Shown: positions 35,583-44,429, numbered from the stretch's first letter. The stretch: 64,000 bases of DNA from JABJPE01 sp036340215 (GCA_036340215.1 JAYYZF010000006.1:1-64000), one strand, 5' to 3'. Notes: generated by a model from the sequence alone, not told the origin. Program-made: numbers and translations.

Positions 35583-36128
35583 ATGGGCCAAACAAACTCT
35601 CCAACATGCTTAATTTGTTTTGAAAATATTACAAGCGATGCATACCTACCAGACACAACAGTAAGAACCGAAAAAACTTGGCCTTCCAAGGAAAGCAAAG
35701 ATTTATCAAAAGGTATTTTAATCACAACCATCATTACTTATAGCCTTTTAATGCTTGCATATTTTATAAAATCAGCTTTCAGTGCAAATTCATTAATGGG
35801 AATACTAAGTTTATTCAACCTTGAGTTTGCGTTACTATTAACCCTCACATTTGTTGTAATTTTCTTCTTAACACAGTTTTTAGCAAAACTCATATTACCT
35901 AGTCATACTAAAATTAATTTTACTAATGGTTATACACTTTGTGAACCATGTGCGGTAGAAAACTATGTGAAAAAACTACCATGCCCTTGCCCTTGTGGAA
36001 CATCATTTAGAGACGAAAATAATAAAGATAGAATTAAAACCATGTATAAATTCTTTGTAGTTCCCACAGATAAAATAGATGGAGTCAACCCTAGTTTAAT
36101 CGTAAATTCAACAAGAACAGTGCCCTAA
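35583..36128 (+). CDS. Unrecognised cysteine-rich membrane protein (zinc-finger-like), R1
   Basis: A 181-residue protein I do not recognise. Cysteines C9 and C12 form CLICFENI. Two hydrophobic segments follow at about 45-65 and 82-105. Then come C120 and C123 (CEPC) and C134, C136 and C138 (CPCPCGTS). This suggests a zinc-binding module split by a membrane hairpin, with both halves on the same side. The CxICxE start resembles RING-type fingers, but no complete RING consensus is present. The motif CxIC(F/Y)E(N/K)I followed by a (P/A)DT(T/A) segment is shared with the next gene (36247-37005). AAGGA precedes ATG 35583. It follows gloB on the same strand. Confidence 0.75.
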   Translation: MGQTNSPTCLICFENITSDAYLPDTTVRTEKTWPSKESKDLSKGILITTIITYSLLMLAYFIKSAFSANSLMGILSLFNLEFALLLTLTFVVIFFLTQFLAKLILPSHTKINFTNGYTLCEPCAVENYVKKLPCPCPCGTSFRDENNKDRIKTMYKFFVVPTDKIDGVNPSLIVNSTRTVP

Positions 36129-36185
36129 ATTTATGGCTTATCGATTTTAAAAAAGGTAAAACTTAATTTTGTAAAAAAATGATTA

Positions 36186-36218
36186 CTTAAGGTTTCTTTA
36201 AGAAACTAATGTTACATT
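36186..36218 (+). promoter_or_regulatory. PmrA-box-like direct repeat and -10 of the R2 gene
   Basis: CTTAAG-N5-TTTAAG at 36186-36202 fits the PmrA-box consensus YTTAAK-N5-YTTAAK. Ten bases later lies TACATT (36213-36218), a possible -10. No good -35 is visible, as expected for an activated promoter. The same arrangement occurs before the gene at 54778. The ATG of R2 is 44 bases past the box. Confidence 0.6.
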
Positions 36219-36246
36219 TACTAAAGTAAAGTTAATAGGAGCTCTC

Positions 36247-37005
36247 ATGGATAGGATTAACACAGATAATAAAATCAATCTAGAAAGATTTCTTACATTG
36301 GCATTTTGTTTAATTAATTCTTATATTTTTTTATCTTTCTACTTCTCATTCAGCCCCCTTATTGTTGTGTATAGTTTAGTACTGGGTGCTTTAACAAATC
36401 TACTAAAAGAGAATCTAGCATTTGGACTTACTCCGATAATATTTTTACTTCAGATTAATAACCCTGTTTTTATAGCTAATCAAATCACAAAATGTATTAT
36501 CATTAGCTGTTTTATGATTATCAACTATGTGCTTTCAAGATTATCTGCCGAATTTATAATTAACTCACAAAGCCAACAAAATATTTTTCTCAGTAATTTG
36601 GAGCAAGATCCAGTCAAAGCAGATAAAATTGTTGGAAGTAGCAATAGTTGTAAAAATACTTATGAATGTTCTATTTGCTATGAAAAGATTAACCAGAAAA
36701 TTAACTTCGCAGATACAGCCATAAAAAACAACACGGACAATACAACCAAAGATTACAAAGCTCGCCCTTTAAAAGTTAGTGATTTTCACGAAAGGTTTGT
36801 AATTTGCTGTGACTGCAAACAAAAAATATCTAGCCTACCCAATGATAATCCTGCAAGCAAATGTCATATGACAAGAAAAAGGATAAATGAATTTTTCACT
36901 TTTAGTTCAAGTGAAAATGGCTGGAAAATAAATAATGTAGAGTCATCAACGCAACCAAAGCCAATATTTAAGTTTGACCTTAATCCCTTTAAAGTTTTCA
37001 TATAA
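36247..37005 (+). CDS. Unrecognised membrane protein with C-terminal zinc-finger-like cysteines, R2
   Basis: A 252-residue protein I do not recognise. Hydrophobic segments cover about 15-34, 37-53, 57-71 and 81-97, suggesting three or four membrane helices. The soluble tail carries C141 and C144 (ECSICYEKI), H181, C187 and C190 (CCDC) and C206-H207. The CSICYE start is RING-like and is related to the first finger half of R1 (35583-36128). The product ends FKFDLNPFKVFI. AGGAG precedes the ATG. The upstream box resembles a PmrA site. The set resembles secreted host-targeted effectors, but that is inference only. Confidence 0.75.
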   Translation: MDRINTDNKINLERFLTLAFCLINSYIFLSFYFSFSPLIVVYSLVLGALTNLLKENLAFGLTPIIFLLQINNPVFIANQITKCIIISCFMIINYVLSRLSAEFIINSQSQQNIFLSNLEQDPVKADKIVGSSNSCKNTYECSICYEKINQKINFADTAIKNNTDNTTKDYKARPLKVSDFHERFVICCDCKQKISSLPNDNPASKCHMTRKRINEFFTFSSSENGWKINNVESSTQPKPIFKFDLNPFKVFI

Positions 37006-37116
37006 GAAAAGTTTTAGAAAAGTACAGAATAAAAATGTATTAAAGTTATTTTTTCAAATAAATTTTATTAATTAATATCATCGTCATAGGTATACAAGAC
37101 CCGTTGTATTAGGCAT

Positions 37117-37155
37117 AAGCCTCAAATATTACTATTGCTTAGCATAGGCTTTTTT
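37117..37155 (+). terminator. Candidate terminator or attenuator between R2 and mltD
   Basis: In the 178-base gap after R2, AAGCCT (37117-37122) can pair with AGGCTT (37146-37151), which runs into TTTTTT (37150-37155). The loop is long (23 bases), so the hairpin is weak. It could end the R2 message or attenuate mltD. The rest of the gap is AT-rich with nothing else clear. Confidence 0.4.
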
Positions 37156-37183
37156 AGTAACATTGATCATCTAGTTTTTGATC

Positions 37184-38653
37184 ATGGCTACTATGAAGAT
37201 TAAAAAAATATTATCAAGAAGATTTATTATAAAATTATTCCTAGTTAGCATAAATATTACACAAATCACTGTTGCACAGAGCTGGCTAGATGAGCTGATT
37301 TACTACAATGTCTGGGATAGAATCAGAACTGGGTTTCAAATTCCAGATGATGAAAGAGCAAATAAAGTAACACAAAAATATCTAAAGTGGTATATTAAAC
37401 ACCCAGAGCACTTAAAAACTGTGTTCAATAATGCTCTCCCCTACTTAGAATACATTGTCTCACAAGTTGAAGAGCACCAGCTACCAAGTGAAATTGCTCT
37501 GCTACCTTTTATTGAAAGCAATTTTGATCCATTTGCATATTCAGCAGTAGGTGCAACTGGACTTTGGCAAATGATGCCAGGCACAGCATCTGGTTACGGA
37601 ATCAATATTAACTGGTGGTATGATGGTCGTAGAGATATTGTAGAATCAACTGATAAAGCACTAAATTACATGAATTATCTTGGCAAATACTTCGATTCTA
37701 ATTGGCTTGTTGCAATCGCTGCCTATGATTCAGGTGAAGGAAAAGTTAGAAAAGCAATTAGACGTCAGAATAACAAAGACGCTATTGACTTCTGGTCATT
37801 GCGGCTACCAAAAGAAACAAGACATTACTTACCAAAGTTACTAGCCCTAAAGAAAATTATAAAAGACCCTGAAAAATACGATATTGAGCTTCCCAGATTA
37901 CCTAATAGTAAGAAATTTGTTATTGTCAAAATACAGCAACAACTTTATCTCCATGATATTGCTCAATTAGCGGAGATTGATATAAAAGAGTTTAGGAAAT
38001 ATAATCCTGGTTTTAGAAGAAATATAACACACCCAAGCATGCCGACAAAAGTACTAATCCCCATTGATAAAAAAGATATATTCAAAAATAACCTCGCCAA
38101 TAAAAATACTGAAGAAAAAAATATACCCCAGATGCATAGATATATTGTTGCTAAAGGAGACACCTTGGGAGAAATAGCAAAGAAATTTTCTAGTAGCACA
38201 ACTAAAATTAAAGATGCAAATAAACTTAAAAACGATACTATTTACCCCGATACCGCTTTATTAATACCATCACATGTGCAAGTTAAAAATATTGATAAAT
38301 TACTTCCAGTTAGCTTCCTAATATCGCAGGATAGAATGCCAGGGCCAAAATTAGTGGTACATAAAGTTCAACATGGTGATACTATTGCTTCTATAGCTGA
38401 TAAATATCATACAGATATTGGTAAAATTGAATTCTGGAATAACCTCTACCCCAAAGATAAGTTGACAGTAAATGATGAAATAGTTATCTGGAAGAAACTA
38501 GGTAAAAAATCACAAAATAAGTATCGTGTAAAGAAAGGCGATACACTCAGCCAAATTGCAACTAATTACAAAACGACATCACGTAGATTGCAACTAATAA
38601 ACAATATGTTAGGGGACAAAATTAAAATAAATCAAACTCTAAAAGTGAATTAA
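37184..38653 (+). CDS. mltD: Membrane-bound lytic murein transglycosylase D
   Basis: A 489-residue exported lytic transglycosylase that cleaves peptidoglycan glycan strands. A signal-like N terminus is followed by the SLT domain with catalytic glutamate in FIESNFDPFAYSAVGATGLW near residue 111. Three LysM peptidoglycan-binding repeats follow: YIVAKGDTLGEIAKKF, HKVQHGDTIASIADKY and YRVKKGDTLSQIATNY. I chose ATG 37184; ATG 37193 is equally possible, and neither has a clear Shine-Dalgarno. No lipobox cysteine was seen. Its stop abuts that of hpf on the other strand. Confidence 0.93.
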   Translation: MATMKIKKILSRRFIIKLFLVSINITQITVAQSWLDELIYYNVWDRIRTGFQIPDDERANKVTQKYLKWYIKHPEHLKTVFNNALPYLEYIVSQVEEHQLPSEIALLPFIESNFDPFAYSAVGATGLWQMMPGTASGYGININWWYDGRRDIVESTDKALNYMNYLGKYFDSNWLVAIAAYDSGEGKVRKAIRRQNNKDAIDFWSLRLPKETRHYLPKLLALKKIIKDPEKYDIELPRLPNSKKFVIVKIQQQLYLHDIAQLAEIDIKEFRKYNPGFRRNITHPSMPTKVLIPIDKKDIFKNNLANKNTEEKNIPQMHRYIVAKGDTLGEIAKKFSSSTTKIKDANKLKNDTIYPDTALLIPSHVQVKNIDKLLPVSFLISQDRMPGPKLVVHKVQHGDTIASIADKYHTDIGKIEFWNNLYPKDKLTVNDEIVIWKKLGKKSQNKYRVKKGDTLSQIATNYKTTSRRLQLINNMLGDKIKINQTLKVN

Positions 38654-38926
38654 TCACCATGAGTGTTTATCAAGCTGAGCTAAAAGTTTATCCGACAATC
38701 TATCAATAGATTCATAAAGGTCACCTGATTTGTGCTGAGCAAAAAACTCATAACCAGGGGTCAAAACTATTGCTTTTGCAATTTGATCTTTATTCTCAAT
38801 GTGAAAAGAAACGTTTATGTTAGTTATCTTAGCGCCATGTTTTGAGAGATGGCCAATTTTTTTCTCAACATGATCCTTAATACCAGGGGTAACTTCAATA
38901 TTGTGGCCTGTAAGTTTAATATCCAT
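38654..38926 (-). CDS. hpf: Ribosome hibernation promoting factor, short form
   Basis: A 90-residue factor that stabilises idle 100S ribosomes. It carries LTGHNIEVTPGIKDHVEKKI and the C-terminal KSGDLYESIDRLSDKLLAQL, both HPF signatures. It is the short gammaproteobacterial form without a dimerisation tail. AAAGGAG precedes the ATG. It is divergent from lptB, its usual neighbour; rpoN, often between them, is absent. Confidence 0.93.
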   Translation of the reverse strand: MDIKLTGHNIEVTPGIKDHVEKKIGHLSKHGAKITNINVSFHIENKDQIAKAIVLTPGYEFFAQHKSGDLYESIDRLSDKLLAQLDKHSW

Positions 38927-38957
38927 GTTAACTCCTTTGAAAATTAATTATAACATT

Positions 38958-38966
38958 ATTATAGCA
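38958..38966 (-). promoter_or_regulatory. Extended -10 promoter of hpf
   Basis: TGCTATAAT on the minus strand, an extended -10 (TGn plus a perfect TATAAT), 31 bases before the hpf ATG. No good -35 is seen, which extended -10 promoters tolerate. Confidence 0.5.
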
Positions 38967-39027
38967 TATAAAATTGTAATATATAAATTTTAGTTGTCAT
39001 TAGCATAAAATATTTTTTGGTGCTGAA

Positions 39028-39049
39028 AGCATATTTTTTATGCTATAAT
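39028..39049 (+). promoter_or_regulatory. Extended -10 promoter of lptB with overlapping dyad
   Basis: TGCTATAAT at 39041-39049 gives an extended -10 for lptB. A perfect dyad AGCATA-TTTTT-TATGCT (39028-39044) overlaps its upstream edge and could be an operator or a weak hairpin. The same TGCTATAAT occurs on the other strand for hpf. Confidence 0.5.
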
Positions 39050-39077
39050 CAAGGTTAATAATTTGGTGGGGGGCAAA

Positions 39078-39815
39078 ATGTCATTTGAAAGCGAACTAAC
39101 AGCAACTAATATTTCTAAATCATATAAAAAAAGATTAGTAGTAGACAGCTTCAATATGAGCATCAAAAGAGGAGAAATAAAAGGTATTCTCGGACCAAAT
39201 GGCGCCGGGAAAAGTACAACCTTTGAACTGTTGGCAGGACTCGAGTTACCAGACTCAGGGGATATATCTTTAGATAAACGTGTAATTACAAACTATAACT
39301 TGCCTAAAAGAGCTAAGCTGGGAATCGCTTATCTACCTCAGGAAGCAAGCATTTTTGAAGGAATGACTGTAAAAGAAAACATCTATGCTCCTCTGGAGAT
39401 GAGAAAAGATCTACGAAAAAGTCAAAAAAAGGAAAAGTTAGAAGAGCTAATTACTAAGTTTAATCTTGATAAAGTAAGAAATACCTACGGGAAACTAGTA
39501 TCAGGTGGGGAAAGGAGAAGAGTTGAAGTTGCTCGATCATTAGCCATAGACCCAAAGTATATTATGCTTGATGAGCCTTTTGCTGGCATTGATCCTGTAT
39601 CTATATCAGAAATAAAAGAAATAATAATGGGTTTAAAAAAATCTAATATTGGTATTATTATAACCGACCATAATGTGAGAGAGACACTGAAGATTTGTGA
39701 TAGCGCTTCAATCATGAATAATGGCAAGATTATTGCATCAGGCTCAGCATCAGAAATTTTAAACAATGCAGTTGTTAAGAAAGTATACTTAGGTAGCGAT
39801 TTTTCTTTAAGCTAA
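39078..39815 (+). CDS. lptB: LPS export ABC transporter ATP-binding protein LptB
   Basis: A 245-residue ATPase that powers lipopolysaccharide extraction with LptFGC. Walker A is GPNGAGKST, the signature is SGGERRRVEVARSLA, and Walker B is YIMLDEPFAGIDP. The Q-loop stretch YLPQEASIFEGMTVKENI is typical of LptB. I start at ATG 39078, which has GGGGGG upstream; the in-frame TTG five codons earlier overlaps that site. lptA and lptC, the usual upstream genes, are not here. hpf is divergent. Confidence 0.93.
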   Translation: MSFESELTATNISKSYKKRLVVDSFNMSIKRGEIKGILGPNGAGKSTTFELLAGLELPDSGDISLDKRVITNYNLPKRAKLGIAYLPQEASIFEGMTVKENIYAPLEMRKDLRKSQKKEKLEELITKFNLDKVRNTYGKLVSGGERRRVEVARSLAIDPKYIMLDEPFAGIDPVSISEIKEIIMGLKKSNIGIIITDHNVRETLKICDSASIMNNGKIIASGSASEILNNAVVKKVYLGSDFSLS

Positions 39816-39825
39816 CTGAGATATA

Positions 39826-40638
39826 TTAGGACTTTACACTTGCAATCTTATTCAATAACCCAGCTAGTCGTATTCCTGCTTGAAGCATTTGCTTCTCAAT
39901 AATAGGTGTGTTTCTGTAGACATATTTATAAGATAATGTTGGCACAGGCTGTGACTTAGGTATGCCACAATAACTATGCCACTTTCCATCCAATGATTCT
40001 GGATAAATCTCGGCATGTAGCTTTCTTGATTCATTCATCCAGTCACGAGTAGTTCCCCTCAAAATTCTATTCTCATCATCTTTATCTACATGATCAATAA
40101 ACTCAGCAAATTCAGAATAACTAAGGCCAGTGCTACTAGGTAAATAATTATCCCAAACTTTGTGAAGACTTGTTCTTCTATACTTACTATACCAATTTAC
40201 GTAACACTTATTAGCACCCCAATCTAAACCGTTACCAACATGAAGAGGCTGATGTAAGTCACCCATGAGATGAACTAAAATAGCCAAAGCTTCAAACTGT
40301 TCTTGCTCATTAAAACTATCTCTTTTAGTAAGTATATTGGTGGCAAAATCTAGCCCTACAAGCAAATCTCCCTTCTTATTCTGCTTGCCTTCATCAATAT
40401 AATGCCAAGTTCTAAACCTTTTTAACTCTTTATTTGGATCAGACTTAATATCATCCATCCATGTACTAATTTGTGGCAAACTCTTACCTTTAAGAATAAT
40501 TGATACTAGTTGCTTTGCCTCCGCCGTTAAATGATTCTCAGCAACTTTAGCAACTACCCTATGACCAAGCTTACCCCATGCATACACCGGCTGTAATGAA
40601 ATAGATAAACAAATTATAATATAAAAAAACTTTTTCAA
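39826..40638 (-). CDS. Exported S1/P1-type nuclease
   Basis: A zinc-dependent S1/P1 nuclease that would act on single-stranded nucleic acids outside the cytoplasm. A signal peptide of about 20 residues ends in QPVYA, exposing a mature N-terminal tryptophan (AWGKLGHRVVAKVAENHL), which serves as a zinc ligand in this family. The motif HLMGDLHQPLHVG carries further ligands, and a HYIDEG segment lies upstream. The start is probably TTG 40638 with GGGGG nine bases upstream, four bases after the pmbA stop. The neighbouring pmbA is unrelated in function. Substrate unknown. Confidence 0.88.
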   Translation of the reverse strand: MKKFFYIIICLSISLQPVYAWGKLGHRVVAKVAENHLTAEAKQLVSIILKGKSLPQISTWMDDIKSDPNKELKRFRTWHYIDEGKQNKKGDLLVGLDFATNILTKRDSFNEQEQFEALAILVHLMGDLHQPLHVGNGLDWGANKCYVNWYSKYRRTSLHKVWDNYLPSSTGLSYSEFAEFIDHVDKDDENRILRGTTRDWMNESRKLHAEIYPESLDGKWHSYCGIPKSQPVPTLSYKYVYRNTPIIEKQMLQAGIRLAGLLNKIASVKS

Positions 40639-40642
40639 GATA

Positions 40643-41989
40643 TCATGCCCCCGCAATAGTCATTGAATTTATCAGCCAAGATCCTGTTTGAATCGATCCC
40701 TGATTATCAATGTTATTGCCAATAGCAATCAATCCATTATAGATATCCTTTAAATTACCCGCAATTGTAACTTCATGTACTGGAAATTGTATCTTACCAG
40801 ATTTAACCCAAAAACCAAAAACACCACGTGAAAAGTCACCAGTTGCAATATTTACTCCATGCCCCATCATATCAATAACATAAAGTCCTGTATCTAACTC
40901 ACAGAGCATTGTTTCAAGATCACCACCATTAGCAGAAACCAAAATGTTATGATAACCACCTGCATTACCTGTTGTCTGCATATTCAATTGACGGGCTGTA
41001 TAAGTGCTAAGAAGATAGCCATTGAGCGTACCTGCTTTAACTAAAAAACGTTTTGAAGTCTTAACTCCATCGTTATCACAATAGGTGCTTGATATTCCCT
41101 GAGGTATATGTGGGTCTTCCAAAATATCAACAAAATCAGGAAGTATTTTTTCGTTTAAATGACCATTTAGAAATGAAGACCGCTGATAAATATTTCGACC
41201 ATTTATTGCTCTTAATAAATAATAAACAAAGTACTTTGACATCCTTGGTGAAAATAATACTCTTGATTTTTGTGATGAAATTATTCTTGCGCCTAGCCTT
41301 GCAACTGTTTTAAGTGCAGTGCTTTTGGCTATTTCATTTGTATTATCAAAAATATTTGGATTACGAGATTCTATGTAATCATAATCTCTATGCATTTCCC
41401 CATAATTATCTTCGGCAAGAAGGCAACAACATAAATTGTAGTATGTTTTAGCATAAGAAGCTCTAAAACCATAAGTATTTGCATGATAATAAAAACTTTT
41501 ATTTAGAGATAAAGCAACAGATTCAGATTGCTTTATCTCACTTTTATAATTAAGCGCGACATCTTCACAACTTTTTAATAAGTCTACTTTTTGATCAACA
41601 TCAAGATCCCAAGAAAAGAATAAAGATAAATCAATATAATCATAAGCTAAGAGTGACTTAGACGGTAGACCAGAATATGGATCTTCCTCAATAAATTCTC
41701 TTCTCTTACTTAAGTTTTTCAGAGCCTTTTCGATAGTATGCTTGGATGTATCAGATGTGGTGTATAAAACACTTTTGTGGCCATAATAAAGACATATATC
41801 TATATTTACACCACCCTTAAAGTCTAAAGTTTCAACATTACCATTGGAAATAGAAATATCTTGACCCTCAGAACAATAAATTGAAACCTCAGCATCACTA
41901 GCTGAAAGTTCTACCGCAGTGTCACAAACAAAATCAGCTAAATTAGATATCTCATCAATCCTGGTGCTTTTTGGGTACTGAAACCTCAT
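40643..41989 (-). CDS. pmbA: Metalloprotease-related protein PmbA/TldE
   Basis: A 448-residue PmbA/TldE subunit. With TldD it forms a protease that trims peptides such as microcins and CcdA. The family motifs TTGNAGG, the MGHGVNIATGDFSRGVFGFW region and the N-terminal domain with AELSASDAE-like sequence are present. PmbA proteins lack the zinc-binding HExxxH of TldD, as here; tldD is not in the window. Its ATG overlaps the lon stop by one base. Confidence 0.92.
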   Translation of the reverse strand: MRFQYPKSTRIDEISNLADFVCDTAVELSASDAEVSIYCSEGQDISISNGNVETLDFKGGVNIDICLYYGHKSVLYTTSDTSKHTIEKALKNLSKRREFIEEDPYSGLPSKSLLAYDYIDLSLFFSWDLDVDQKVDLLKSCEDVALNYKSEIKQSESVALSLNKSFYYHANTYGFRASYAKTYYNLCCCLLAEDNYGEMHRDYDYIESRNPNIFDNTNEIAKSTALKTVARLGARIISSQKSRVLFSPRMSKYFVYYLLRAINGRNIYQRSSFLNGHLNEKILPDFVDILEDPHIPQGISSTYCDNDGVKTSKRFLVKAGTLNGYLLSTYTARQLNMQTTGNAGGYHNILVSANGGDLETMLCELDTGLYVIDMMGHGVNIATGDFSRGVFGFWVKSGKIQFPVHEVTIAGNLKDIYNGLIAIGNNIDNQGSIQTGSWLINSMTIAGA

Positions 41990-44415
41990 TAACGCAGGTC
42001 TTTGTGTTTTTGGGATATTCTAGCAGAACTTTTATTTTTATTCCCAGATACTTCTTTATGCTTAACTGTAGGATACTTATGGCGATTATCTAAAGCCAAT
42101 TCTAACACTCTATCTATCCAACCAACAGTATGGATATTGAGACCACTCAAAACTTCTTTAGGAATATCACGCAAGTCCTTCTTATTCTCTTCTGGTATTA
42201 TAACGTCAGTAATACCACCTCTAAGTGCAGCCAAGAGCTTTTCTTTTAAGCCACCAATAGCTAAAACTTCCCCTCTTAGAGTTATCTCTCCAGTCATTGC
42301 AAAGTTTGCCTTTACAGGTACTTTAGTCAACGCTGAAATTAGAGCTGTGCACATTCCGATACCTGCACTAGGCCCATCCTTAGGAGTGGCTCCCTCAGGC
42401 ACATGTACATGTATATCCATTTCTTGATAAAACTTTTCTGACAGATGAAGTGAGTTAGCTCTACTCCTAACAATTGACAGGGCTGCTTGAATTGACTCTT
42501 TCATCACATCCCCTAATCTACCAGTATACAGGCTTTTTCCCTTACCAGGTAAGACAGCAACTTCTATGGTCAAAAGCTCTCCACCTACTTCTGTCCAGGC
42601 CATACCCCTAACTATGCCAATTTGACTTACTTCATCTACAACACCAAATTTGTATTTCCTAACTCCAAGATACTTGTCTAAACTTCTTGAGCTTATATTC
42701 AGTGTTTTATGTTGTTTTAACTCACTATTCTCTTTCACAACTTTACGGCAAATCTTAGCTAAAGATCTCTCTAACGATCTTACACCAGCTTCACGAGTAT
42801 GATAGCGAATTATATCAGTAATTGCAGATTTCGATATCTTAACTTCATCTTCTTTTAGACCAACTAAATCCATATTTTTTTGCCACAGAAATTTTGTTGC
42901 GATATTTGTTTTTTCTAGCTCCGTATAGCCCGGTATTCTTATTATTTCAAGCCTATCCAATAAAGCCGGCTGCATATTCAAGCTATTCGCGGTAGTAATA
43001 AAAAGTGCATTCGATAAATCGTAATCAACTTCGAGGTAATGATCATTAAACATAGAGTTTTGCTCAGGGTCTAGCACCTCAAGTAAGGCAGATGCAGGAT
43101 CTCCACGAAAATCCATACCCATTTTATCTACTTCATCAAGTAGGATTAATGGGTTAGATACTTTTGCACGCTTCATTGCCTTGATTATTCGTCCAGGCAT
43201 GGCACCTATGTAAGTTTTTCTATGCCCTCTGATCTCTGACTCATCCCTAACACCACCAAGTGAAATTCGTACAAATCTTCTTCCCATTGCTGCAGCAATG
43301 GATTTACCAAGAGACGTCTTCCCAACCCCTGGTGGGCCTACAAGACATATTATAGGACCTTTTACTTTTTTCACTCTTAGTTGTACAGCTAAGAACTCTA
43401 AGATCCTGTCTTTAACCTCTCTAAGGCCAAAATGATCGGTATCGAGAATATCCTCTGCTTCCTTGATTGTATAGTCACATGGGCTCACCTTGTTCCATGG
43501 TAAATCAACAATCCAATCCAAATAGCTTCTAACTACAGTAGCCTCAGCAGACATCGGGGCCATTTGCTTGAGCTTTGCTAACTCAGAGAAAACTTTTTCT
43601 TTTACATCATCCGTCAAATCAAGACTTAATAGCTTTTCTTCTAACTCAGTAATATCATCAAGATCTGCATACTCACCTTCATCTGATAATTCTTTTTTAA
43701 ATGCCTCTAGCTTTTTTAAGTTGTAGTATTTAGTTTGATCATTTTTTATTTGGTCCTTGACCTTGTCCTGTATTCTCTTTTCAACTTTAGACCATTCTAT
43801 CTCACGCTGTAAAAAGCCTAGTAATAGCTCTACCCTTTTCTGAGTACAAGTTTCTTCTAAAACTTTCTGCTTGTCTTCTACGGATAAAGGCAAATGCATC
43901 GCAATTGCATCTGCAAAACGGCCTGGATCTTCTAAACCTCGCAATGATATTAACATGTCTGATGTTATTATGTCACAATAGTTAGTATACTCATCAAAAT
44001 CATGGCTTAGTGATCTAAGTAACGGTTCAATCTGAGTATCATCTAGATCATCTTCGACACACTTATCCAATGTAGCAGTGTAAAATTCACCTCTAGCTGA
44101 AAAACTATTTAGTTTTGCACGAGATCTACCTTCTACTAATATTTTAACAGTACCTCCAGGGATTCTAAGAATTTGAAGGATTTTTGCAGTACAACCGTAT
44201 TGATATAGATCTTTCTTGTGTGGTATTTCAACTTCAGAATCTTTCTGGGCTACGAGCAGGATTTCCTGGGAATTTTCTTGAGCATAATCTAAAGCAGCTA
44301 TAGTCTTCTTCCTCCCAACAAAAAGTGGGACTACCATAAAGGGAAACATTACTGTATCTCTTAAAGGTAAAACTGGGTAACTGATATTTTCTTCAGAGTA
44401 ATTTTTATCTGTCAT
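41989..44415 (-). CDS. lon: ATP-dependent protease La
   Basis: An 808-residue soluble AAA+ protease that degrades misfolded and regulatory proteins. The N-terminal substrate domain comes first, then Walker A GPPGVGKTSLGKSIA near residue 356. The C-terminal protease domain has the catalytic serine in TPKDGPSAGIGMC near residue 680 and the lysine in GGLKEKLLAALRGG. Length is normal (784-820). It follows clpX by 14 bases, the usual order. Confidence 0.97.
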   Translation of the reverse strand: MTDKNYSEENISYPVLPLRDTVMFPFMVVPLFVGRKKTIAALDYAQENSQEILLVAQKDSEVEIPHKKDLYQYGCTAKILQILRIPGGTVKILVEGRSRAKLNSFSARGEFYTATLDKCVEDDLDDTQIEPLLRSLSHDFDEYTNYCDIITSDMLISLRGLEDPGRFADAIAMHLPLSVEDKQKVLEETCTQKRVELLLGFLQREIEWSKVEKRIQDKVKDQIKNDQTKYYNLKKLEAFKKELSDEGEYADLDDITELEEKLLSLDLTDDVKEKVFSELAKLKQMAPMSAEATVVRSYLDWIVDLPWNKVSPCDYTIKEAEDILDTDHFGLREVKDRILEFLAVQLRVKKVKGPIICLVGPPGVGKTSLGKSIAAAMGRRFVRISLGGVRDESEIRGHRKTYIGAMPGRIIKAMKRAKVSNPLILLDEVDKMGMDFRGDPASALLEVLDPEQNSMFNDHYLEVDYDLSNALFITTANSLNMQPALLDRLEIIRIPGYTELEKTNIATKFLWQKNMDLVGLKEDEVKISKSAITDIIRYHTREAGVRSLERSLAKICRKVVKENSELKQHKTLNISSRSLDKYLGVRKYKFGVVDEVSQIGIVRGMAWTEVGGELLTIEVAVLPGKGKSLYTGRLGDVMKESIQAALSIVRSRANSLHLSEKFYQEMDIHVHVPEGATPKDGPSAGIGMCTALISALTKVPVKANFAMTGEITLRGEVLAIGGLKEKLLAALRGGITDVIIPEENKKDLRDIPKEVLSGLNIHTVGWIDRVLELALDNRHKYPTVKHKEVSGNKNKSSARISQKHKDLR

Positions 44416-44429
44416 ATATAGCCTTGGTC

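Noticed and set aside
42002..42427. 141-residue + strand ORF inside lon
   Set aside because: Antisense shadow of the conserved lon protease domain.
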